Positions 30,785 through 36,545 of a stretch of 36,545 bases of DNA are shown one piece after another. Both the position numbers and the translations under genes were made by a program. Origin of the DNA: an uncultured Eubacteriales bacterium (GTDB taxonomy: Bacteria > Bacillota > Clostridia > Peptostreptococcales > Anaerovoracaceae). How positions within the stretch are numbered: the first letter of the stretch is position 1; every line of letters begins with the position of its first letter. Under the pieces are notes generated by a model that was not told the origin of the DNA, ran no database searches, and saw nothing but the letters and a program-made list of their open reading frames with translations. The stretch covers positions 1 through 36,545 of the forward strand of contig CASEOD010000104.1 in assembly GCA_949289445.1 (NCBI GenBank), in the 5' to 3' direction.

Positions 30785-32431
30785 ATGATCAGCAGAGAGA
30801 ATTTGTATCGGGATATGCTTCGCCTCGTGAAAGCGCCGAGTGTATCAGGCACCGGCAGGGAATATCTTGCAGCAGAAGAAATAGAAAAACTGCTTCTTGA
30901 AATTCCGTATTTTACGGAAAATCCGCAGATGGTCATGAGGATTCCCATAGAAAACGATCCTTTTAATCGTTTTGTCATTGCGGCTTTTTTAAGAGCGGAG
31001 AAAAAAACTTCGGACACGGTGATTCTGACGGGTCACTATGATGTGGTGGATACAGATGAATACGGAAATCTGCAGGACATGGCTTTTGATGTGGAAGCTC
31101 TGACTGCTGCCATGAGCCGGCTGCCTCTGGATGAGGAGACCAGAACAGATCTGGAGAGCGGAGAGTGGTATTTCGGCAGAGGTACGGCGGATATGAAGTT
31201 TGGCCATGCATTATGCATTGAAATGCTGCGCCATTATTCGGAAGAAAAGGCAGACTGTAATTTCCTTTATGCAGGTGTGTGCGGTGAGGAAACCAATTCG
31301 GAAGGGATGCTCAGAGCCCTTTCCTTTTTCAACGAATTTGCCCGGGAACAGAACCTGAAATACCGCCTGCTTCTTCTGACGGAGTGTTTTATGGTGGACA
31401 ATGGCGAAGAAGGATGCAGATATGTACAGTACGGTGCTTCCGGAAAGGTAATGCCTATGTTTTTCTGTGTCGGTTCGGCGACACATGGGGAGGAACCTTT
31501 TCTGGGACTTGATGCAAATCTTCTGTCTCAGGAGATCTATAAGCAGATGCATCTGAATCCTATATTCTGTCAGCAGAATCACAGGATTACCACAGCACCG
31601 CCTGCAGGTCTGAAACAGCAGGATCTGAAGACCTGTTACTCATTATCTTCGCCTCTTTACGCTGCTTCATATTTCAATATCGCAACCATTCGGATGGAGC
31701 CTGAGAATCTGATGAAGAATCTTATTGAAACGGCAGAAACTGCATTTGAAAACGTCCTGGACTTCGTCAAAAGCAGAGTGGAGGCTTTTGAAAAACTGAC
31801 AGGTACCCGTCCTAAAGCCTACACTGCAAAGCCGTGTGTAAAGACCTTTCAGGAGCTTTATGCCGCCGCGGAAAAGAACTACGACGGCGATCTGAAGAAT
31901 CATCTGCAGGACTATGCGGAGAAACTGCTTTTGGAGAATCGGGAGATTCAGGATACATGCATCAGACTGGTTCGTCATCTCTATGAGATCTGCGGCGAGA
32001 AACAGCCGATGATTATTGTTTCCGTGATTCCGCCGTATTACCCTGATGTCAATGTGGAACCGGAAGATTGTGATACAAAGGCGATGCTGGACTGTATCGA
32101 TGAGCTTTCCCTATATGCGATGGAAAAATATGGAGAGAAGCTGAGAAAAAGTGAGTACTATGGCATTTCTGATCTGTGTTACACATGGCTTGCAGAAGGA
32201 ATGGATTTCGATTCATTATTCCGGAACCTTGCAGGTGCGGATCTGGTGTATCAGCTTCCGACTGAGGATCTGAAAGCATTCAGAGTTCCCGGGGTGATTA
32301 TCGGCGGATATGGAAAAGATCTGCACAAGTATACAGAAAGACTTCACAAAGGCTATAATTTTGATGTGCTGCCCGACCTGTATCTCACCTACATCGATAT
32401 GATAACAAAGAGATGGAGAGAGGATAAATAG
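30785..32431 (+). CDS. M20 family metallopeptidase, RocB-like
   Basis: 548 residues, longer than ordinary M20 amidohydrolases (about 400) and in the range of RocB-type arginine-utilization proteins. Metal-site motifs: ILTGHYDVVD with His84 and Asp86, GRGTADMKFG with Asp136, and CGEETNSEGM with Glu168/Glu169 (general base and ligand). The insert with GSATHGEEPFLGLDANLLSQEIYKQM is typical for RocB. It probably hydrolyses a peptide or amide bond of an amino-acid derivative in the cytoplasm; the substrate is unknown. AGAAGGG lies before the ATG. The gene stands alone between two terminators. Confidence 0.87.
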   Translation: MISRENLYRDMLRLVKAPSVSGTGREYLAAEEIEKLLLEIPYFTENPQMVMRIPIENDPFNRFVIAAFLRAEKKTSDTVILTGHYDVVDTDEYGNLQDMAFDVEALTAAMSRLPLDEETRTDLESGEWYFGRGTADMKFGHALCIEMLRHYSEEKADCNFLYAGVCGEETNSEGMLRALSFFNEFAREQNLKYRLLLLTECFMVDNGEEGCRYVQYGASGKVMPMFFCVGSATHGEEPFLGLDANLLSQEIYKQMHLNPIFCQQNHRITTAPPAGLKQQDLKTCYSLSSPLYAASYFNIATIRMEPENLMKNLIETAETAFENVLDFVKSRVEAFEKLTGTRPKAYTAKPCVKTFQELYAAAEKNYDGDLKNHLQDYAEKLLLENREIQDTCIRLVRHLYEICGEKQPMIIVSVIPPYYPDVNVEPEDCDTKAMLDCIDELSLYAMEKYGEKLRKSEYYGISDLCYTWLAEGMDFDSLFRNLAGADLVYQLPTEDLKAFRVPGVIIGGYGKDLHKYTERLHKGYNFDVLPDLYLTYIDMITKRWREDK

Positions 32432-32496
32432 ATACAGAAAAAGAACTGATCGTCTGAAGCAATCTAGCTTCAGATGATCAGTTCTTTTTCTGTATC
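32431..32496. terminator. Long bidirectional terminator palindrome
   Basis: A 30-bp inverted repeat (32431-32460 and 32467-32496) with one G-U pair and a 6-nt loop. Each strand has a five-T run at the base of the stem. It starts at the last base of the M20 stop codon and ends 35 nt from the convergent serA stop. Confidence 0.85.
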
Positions 32497-32530
32497 ACAT
32501 TGTCATGCCTATCGTCATGAGGAGTCAGTC

Positions 32531-33679
32531 TTATGCTTCGTCAGGCTGAATGACTCTAACTCTGACCACACCGTCAACCTTTGGCACAGATGTCAGCATG
32601 TCATCAGTGGACACCAGTGCATAGCCGTATTCACCCTTTACATTTCCGGCAATTGCTTTGATATTGATGTCAGCAAACATGGCAGCTGCCAGTTTTACAG
32701 GATTTGGTTCTCCCTTTGTAGTGACGGCAATTCTGTTGTCTCCGGTTCTCGGACCCAGATTTACAGGCGGGAAGTTGACGGAGTTTACGATATTCCCGTT
32801 TTCAATATAGTCCATGGTCTGTTCCACAGCCATAGTTGCGCAGTTATCTTCTGCCTCGGCAGTGGATGCTCCCAGATGCGGCAGACAGATTACGCCTTCT
32901 TTGCCCAGCACACCGTCTGTCGGGAAATCGGTTATGTATTTTTTCAGTGCGCCTTCTGACAGAGCAGCGAGAAGATCCTCTTCCTTTACCAGCTTATCTC
33001 TGGAGAAGTTGAGCAGGACAGCACCTTCCTTTACCAGCGAGAATAGATCCGCATTAAACATACCCCTGGTGGCATCCATGGCAGGTACATGAATGGAGAT
33101 ATAGTCGCACAGAGGAAGCAGAGCTTTGATGTCGTCTTTCACTTCTACACAGGAATAAAGGCTGTGGGCGGATTTCAGGCTGAAGTAAGGGTCGTAACCG
33201 ATGACTTTCATTCCCAGATCAGCGGCTGCGTTGGCAACCAGAACGCCGATGGCGCCCAGGCCCACTACGCCAAGTGTTTTTCCCTTAATTTCAGTTCCCG
33301 CAAACTGACTTTTCCCTTTTTCTACGGATTTTCCGATATTTTCGGTTAAACCTTCAACCCAGGCGATGCCTGCAGGAATATTCCTTGCTGCCAGCAGCAT
33401 TCCGGCGATTACCAGCTCTTTAACTGCGTTGGCATTGGCTCCCGGGGTATTGAACACCACGATTCCCTGATCTGCACATTTGTCCAGAGGAATGTTGTTG
33501 ACACCTGCGCCGGCTCTTGCGATGGATAAAAGTTCTTTTCCGAAATCCATCTCGTGCATGTCCTGACTTCTTACAAGAATTCCGTTTACACCGGAAAGAT
33601 CCTCTGAAACCGTATATTTATCAGAAAGGTGAGAGAGTCCCACTGGTGAAATTTTGTTTAAAGTTCCAATCTTGTACAT
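32531..33679 (-). CDS. serA: D-3-phosphoglycerate dehydrogenase
   Basis: 382 residues from ATG 33679, with AGGAGG nine nt upstream. NAD motif GVVGLGAIG (137-145), ARAGAGVNNIPLDKC substrate motif, catalytic Arg227 (NFSRDKLV) and His268 (LPHLGAST), and a C-terminal ACT domain from about 311 (KLAAAMFADINIKAI...). The usual acidic catalytic residue in DVFxxEP is replaced by the DFPTD segment, as I recall for other clostridial short SerA proteins. It makes 3-phosphohydroxypyruvate from 3-phosphoglycerate, the first step of serine synthesis. It is divergent from serC with symmetric promoters. Confidence 0.93.
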   Translation of the reverse strand: MYKIGTLNKISPVGLSHLSDKYTVSEDLSGVNGILVRSQDMHEMDFGKELLSIARAGAGVNNIPLDKCADQGIVVFNTPGANANAVKELVIAGMLLAARNIPAGIAWVEGLTENIGKSVEKGKSQFAGTEIKGKTLGVVGLGAIGVLVANAAADLGMKVIGYDPYFSLKSAHSLYSCVEVKDDIKALLPLCDYISIHVPAMDATRGMFNADLFSLVKEGAVLLNFSRDKLVKEEDLLAALSEGALKKYITDFPTDGVLGKEGVICLPHLGASTAEAEDNCATMAVEQTMDYIENGNIVNSVNFPPVNLGPRTGDNRIAVTTKGEPNPVKLAAAMFADINIKAIAGNVKGEYGYALVSTDDMLTSVPKVDGVVRVRVIQPDEA

Positions 33680-33716
33680 TGGCAGCACCTCCTAATTTCA
33701 TTGATAACTATAAAAA

Positions 33717-33745
33717 ATTATAACACTCTGATGCTTTACTTTCAA
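33717..33745 (-). promoter_or_regulatory. Promoter of serA
   Basis: Minus strand TTGAAA (33745-33740), 17-nt spacer, TATAAT (33722-33717). Confidence 0.75.
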
Positions 33746-33762
33746 GAATTAAAGTGTTATAA
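33718..33762. promoter_or_regulatory. Inverted repeat spanning both ser promoters
   Basis: TTATAACACT (33718-33727) and AGTGTTATAA (33753-33762) form a perfect 10-bp inverted repeat with a 25-bp gap; each arm covers the -10 box of one of the two promoters. A regulator binding both arms could control serA and serC together; similar -10 sequences alone could also produce the symmetry. Confidence 0.4.
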
Positions 33763-33763
33763 T
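33735..33763 (+). promoter_or_regulatory. Promoter of serC
   Basis: TTTACT (33735-33740), 17-nt spacer, TATAAT (33758-33763). Its -35 shares bases with the -35 of serA on the other strand. Confidence 0.7.
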
Positions 33764-33811
33764 AGTAAAATATTCAAAAAAATTTTAAGAACCAAATGGA
33801 GGGCGACGAAA

Positions 33812-34903
33812 ATGACAAACAACGATCGTGTATTCAACTTTTCCGCAGGTCCGTCGATGTTACCGCTTAACGTCATCGAGGACGCAGCAGCGAACCTGGC
33901 CAGTTATGAAGGCTGCGGCCAGTCTGTGATGGAAATGAGTCACCGTTCAAAAGAGTTCGGAAAAATCATCGAAGATGCAGAAGCTAACTTAAGAGATATT
34001 ATGAATATCCCTGACAACTACAAAGTTATGTTTTTACAAGGTGGAGGAACTCTTCAATTTGCAATGGTGCCGCTGAACCTGCTCAGAGCCTCTAAAAAGG
34101 CTGACTATGTAGTGACAGGGTCCTGGGCAAAGAAAGCCTATAAAGAAGCGTGCAAGTTCGGAGATATCAGAGTAATCGCAAGTTCTGAAGAAGATACTTT
34201 CTCTTATATACCGAAATTCACCAGAGAAGACATCAGACCTGATGCAGACTATGTTTACGTCTGCTACAACAATACCATTTACGGAACCCACTTCCCTGAG
34301 ATTCCGGACACAGGAGACATTCCGCTGGTTGCAGATATGTCCAGCTGTATTCTCAGTGAAGAAATCGATGTAAGCAGATTCGGCCTCATTTTTGCGGGCG
34401 CACAGAAAAACGTAGGACCTGCCGGCGTGACCATCGTCATTGTGAGAGAAGATCTGCTCGGCTATGCCGATGAAAAGGTGCCGACTTATCTGGATTACAA
34501 GATTCATGCGGATAACGGGTCCATGTACAATACACCGCCTTGCTTTGCCATCTATATGGCGGGAGAAGTCTTTAAACATATCAAAAATATCGGTGGAATC
34601 AAGGCTATGCATGAGCTGGATGTGGAAAAAGCCGCAAAGCTTTATGACTACATAGACAGCAGCGATTTCTATCACTGTCCGGTGGCCAGGGAGGATCGTT
34701 CTCTGATGAACGTGGTGTTTGTAACAGGCGATACCGATATGGACAAGAAATTTGTCGCTGCAGCCAAGGAAGAAGGCATGGTGAATTTGAACGGTCACCG
34801 TTCCATTGGCGGAATGAGGGCAAGCATTTATAATGCAATGCCGATGGAAGGTGTGGATAAACTCATCGCATTTATGAAAAAATTTGCAGAAGAAAACAGA
34901 TAG
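33812..34903 (+). CDS. serC: Phosphoserine aminotransferase
   Basis: 363 residues from ATG 33812 with TGGAGGG upstream; the longer open frame from 33701 runs through the promoter. SerC features: FNFSAGPSMLP at the N-terminus, EMSHRSKEF, FLQGGGTLQFAMVP (phosphate binding), NNTIYGTHF, VADMSSC with Asp175, and AGAQKNVGPAG with the PLP lysine at 199, then HRSIGGMRASIYNAM. It converts 3-phosphohydroxypyruvate and glutamate to phosphoserine. With divergent serA it supplies two of the three serine-synthesis steps; phosphoserine phosphatase is not in the window. Confidence 0.97.
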   Translation: MTNNDRVFNFSAGPSMLPLNVIEDAAANLASYEGCGQSVMEMSHRSKEFGKIIEDAEANLRDIMNIPDNYKVMFLQGGGTLQFAMVPLNLLRASKKADYVVTGSWAKKAYKEACKFGDIRVIASSEEDTFSYIPKFTREDIRPDADYVYVCYNNTIYGTHFPEIPDTGDIPLVADMSSCILSEEIDVSRFGLIFAGAQKNVGPAGVTIVIVREDLLGYADEKVPTYLDYKIHADNGSMYNTPPCFAIYMAGEVFKHIKNIGGIKAMHELDVEKAAKLYDYIDSSDFYHCPVAREDRSLMNVVFVTGDTDMDKKFVAAAKEEGMVNLNGHRSIGGMRASIYNAMPMEGVDKLIAFMKKFAEENR

Positions 34904-35259
34904 GATTGGAAACGGCGGCAGTGAAAGTCACAGCAGTCAGAATCCGTGTTTTGGTCCGAGCTTAACCTGAAATCGGAATTTCGTAAAAATGTGTATAAGA
35001 AAACTTTTCAATTCCGCAATTTCGTTCAGAGGCTGCTCATAATATGGGCACTGCATGTACAGATTTTCTGTAAAAACAGGAATTTTCTAGAAAAAAAGGA
35101 AAAGAGAGAGCTGCTTTTTGAAAAGGCGGCTCTCTGTAAGTTATACATGATTTTGAAAAAAAGCGATTCCGGGTTTAATTCGTACATTTTTATCAGAACC
35201 TGATGCCGTAATTGTCTGTTGAAACTGTTTGAAGCCGCTGGTAATGCAAGGAGATTTAC
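34904..35259. other. Intergenic region serC-apgM
   Basis: About 356 bases without a convincing gene; an 85-codon open frame at 34946-35203 has no ribosome binding site and an uneven composition. A hairpin AGAGAGCTGC (35105-35114) with GCGGCTCTCT (35126-35135) is present, lacking a plus-strand T run. GCAAGGAG before 35260 is the apgM ribosome binding site. No clear promoter was found. Confidence 0.55.
35105..35135. terminator. Hairpin, possible terminator
   Basis: AGAGAGCTGC with GCGGCTCTCT, one G-U pair, further closed by T5/A4 inside. The minus strand has a T-rich tail, the plus strand does not, so its use as a serC terminator is doubtful. Confidence 0.35.
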
Positions 35260-36489
35260 ATGAAATATTTAATTCTGGTTCCCGATGGAGCGGGAGATGA
35301 AATCATTGAAAGACTGGACGGAAAAACACCTCTGGAAACAGCGCAGATGCCGTTTATTGACGGGCTGGCAGCCAGAGGGCAGGTGGGTATGGTCAGAACC
35401 GTACCGCCGGGGATTGCGCCCGGAAGCGATGCTGCCAACCTGTCTGTCATGGGCTATGATCCTTCGGTATACCTGACGGGACGTTCACCACTGGAAGCTG
35501 CCAGTATCGGTATTGACATGAGTGATACTGATGTGGCTTTCCGGACCAATATTATAACGCTGGAAGGCGATGGAGCCTATGAAGATTTGATTATCAAAGA
35601 TCACAGCTCCGGTGATATTACTACTGAGGAGGCTGATAAGCTGATTCAGGCAGTCAACCGGGCTTTTGCCGATGATAAGCTGCGGTTTTACACAGGTACC
35701 AGTTACCGTCACTGTCTGATTGTGCACAACGGTGAGACCGGATATGACCTGACGCCGCCTCACGATGTGCTGGAGCAGAGGGTGGGAGATCATCTGCCGA
35801 AAGGCGAAGGCAGCGATTTTCTGACGGATATGATGAAAAGAAGCTATGAGATTCTGAAAGATCATCCGGTAAACCGTGACAGAATCGCCCGCGGTCTGAA
35901 TCCTGCCAATTCTCTGTGGATCTGGGGACAGGGGAAAAAGCCGAAGCTTTCTTCCTTTTATGATAAATATCGGATTAAGGGAACCGCTATCAGCGCCGTA
36001 GACCTGATAAAGGGCATCGCCATCTGCGCAGGACTGAATTCTGTAGATGTGGAAGGCGCCACAGGTACGCTGCATACCAATTTTACAGGCAAAGCGGAAG
36101 CGGCAATCAGAGAGTTCAGAGACGGCAAAGACTTTGTCTATGTTCATCTGGAAGGTCCTGACGAATGTTCCCATCAGGGGGATATGGAAGGAAAGATTCA
36201 GTGTCTTGAAGATATTGACCGGAAAGTGCTGAAGCCGATTGTAGAAGCTCTGCGTGAGGACGGTGAGGATTTCCGCGTGCTTGAGGTGCCGGATCACCGA
36301 ACTCCGCTGGCTATCAGAACTCATTCGGCAACACCTGTACCTTTTGTCATCTATGACAGCACCGATGAAAGACCGGAAGACCCGGGACGCAGGTTCTGTG
36401 AAAAGTCAGGGCAGGCATCCGGCCTGTATTTCGATAATGGTTTTGAACTGGCAGATTACTTCTTTACCGGAAAGAAAGCTGAAGTATAA
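35260..36489 (+). CDS. apgM: Cofactor-independent phosphoglycerate mutase, archaeal type (ApgM family)
   Basis: 409 residues of the alkaline-phosphatase superfamily. LVPDGAGDE (7-15) carries the first metal Asp, and GIAPGSDAANLSVMGYDP (51-68) the phospho-Ser56. TGRSPLEAASIGI, YRHCLIVHNG, VHLEGPDECSHQGD and VPDHRTPLAIRTHSATPVPFVIY complete the metal-site motifs. It should interconvert 3- and 2-phosphoglycerate with Mn2+ or a similar metal. Part of this family has been annotated as proposed homoserine kinase, so that alternative stands. Its position after serC, whose pathway starts from 3-phosphoglycerate, favours the mutase role. Confidence 0.9.
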   Translation: MKYLILVPDGAGDEIIERLDGKTPLETAQMPFIDGLAARGQVGMVRTVPPGIAPGSDAANLSVMGYDPSVYLTGRSPLEAASIGIDMSDTDVAFRTNIITLEGDGAYEDLIIKDHSSGDITTEEADKLIQAVNRAFADDKLRFYTGTSYRHCLIVHNGETGYDLTPPHDVLEQRVGDHLPKGEGSDFLTDMMKRSYEILKDHPVNRDRIARGLNPANSLWIWGQGKKPKLSSFYDKYRIKGTAISAVDLIKGIAICAGLNSVDVEGATGTLHTNFTGKAEAAIREFRDGKDFVYVHLEGPDECSHQGDMEGKIQCLEDIDRKVLKPIVEALREDGEDFRVLEVPDHRTPLAIRTHSATPVPFVIYDSTDERPEDPGRRFCEKSGQASGLYFDNGFELADYFFTGKKAEV

Positions 36490-36501
36490 ACAGTATGAAC
36501 G

Positions 36502-36535
36502 GAGGTTTCATGGCATTGGCATGGAACCTCTTTTT
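36502..36535 (+). terminator. Terminator after apgM
   Basis: GAGGTTTCATG (36502-36512) pairs with CATGGAACCTC (36520-36530, one G-U), followed by five T. Confidence 0.85.
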
Positions 36536-36545
36536 GCGGTTTTTC

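Noticed and set aside
34946-35203. Possible 85-codon gene between serC and apgM
   Set aside because: No ribosome binding site, Lys/Phe-rich low-quality sequence, and it runs through a hairpin.
1-36545. CRISPR array, prophage or insertion sequence
   Set aside because: No regularly spaced repeats, no transposase, integrase or phage structural proteins found; gene order looks like ordinary chromosome.

Overview
The window looks like chromosome of an anaerobic, probably spore-forming Clostridia (Bacillota). Evidence: G-rich Shine-Dalgarno sites (AGGAGG or AAAGGGG) before nearly every gene, TTGACA/TATAAT-type promoters, GTG/TTG starts, a ferrous-iron (Feo) operon, a small two-cluster ferredoxin-like protein, an archaeal-type phosphoglycerate mutase, and a collagen-like exosporium-type protein behind a sigma-K-like promoter. 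No genus can be assigned by eye. No phage, IS element, CRISPR array, rRNA or tRNA was seen.

Layout. 1-1126: 5' part of a MarR regulator (cut by the window edge) and the collagen-like protein, separated by a structured hairpin element. 1383-5669: an unusual fused homoserine O-acyltransferase/aspartate kinase, then an overlapping pair coding for a 37-kDa nucleoid-associated protein and a DUF1848 protein. 5820-6050: a gene-free stretch with nested long-range pairing, proposed as a structured non-coding RNA. 6252-8504: ferredoxin-like protein, AEC transporter and Mrp-type Fe-S carrier ATPase. 8600-12391: a DtxR-type regulator divergent from DUF2325-feoA-feoA-feoB-FeoB-associated protein, with three copies of a GTTAG-N6-CTAA palindrome as the likely iron operator. 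12523-13381: ECF sigma factor and putative membrane anti-sigma. 13449-17591: AEC transporter, Ca2+/cation antiporter, FMN 2-hydroxyacid oxidase family protein and a D-2-hydroxyacid dehydrogenase. 17733-22796: a seven-gene run (mntP, rph, rdgB, yihY-like, DUF1287, lipid kinase, PAP2). 22946-23615: decayed Na+-neurotransmitter-symporter-type gene between two related palindromes. 23706-27939 (minus): DUF4358 lipoprotein, membrane transglutaminase-like protein, MBOAT acyltransferase and DHHW protein, likely an envelope O-acylation operon. 28391-30726: two tandem secreted LysM-G5-NlpC/P60 hydrolases. 30785-32431: RocB-like M20 peptidase. 32531-36489: divergent serA/serC and apgM, linking 3-phosphoglycerate metabolism to serine synthesis.

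The strongest leads are (1) the single-chain MetA-aspartokinase fusion, whose MetA part carries Glu111, the acetyl-CoA-type residue; (2) two copies, about 8 kb apart, of a structured 3'-UTR element with conserved core sequence but compensatory changes in its closing stem; and (3) the large structured intergenic RNA candidate. None could be searched here; family names rest on recognised motifs, and RNA folds were done by hand.
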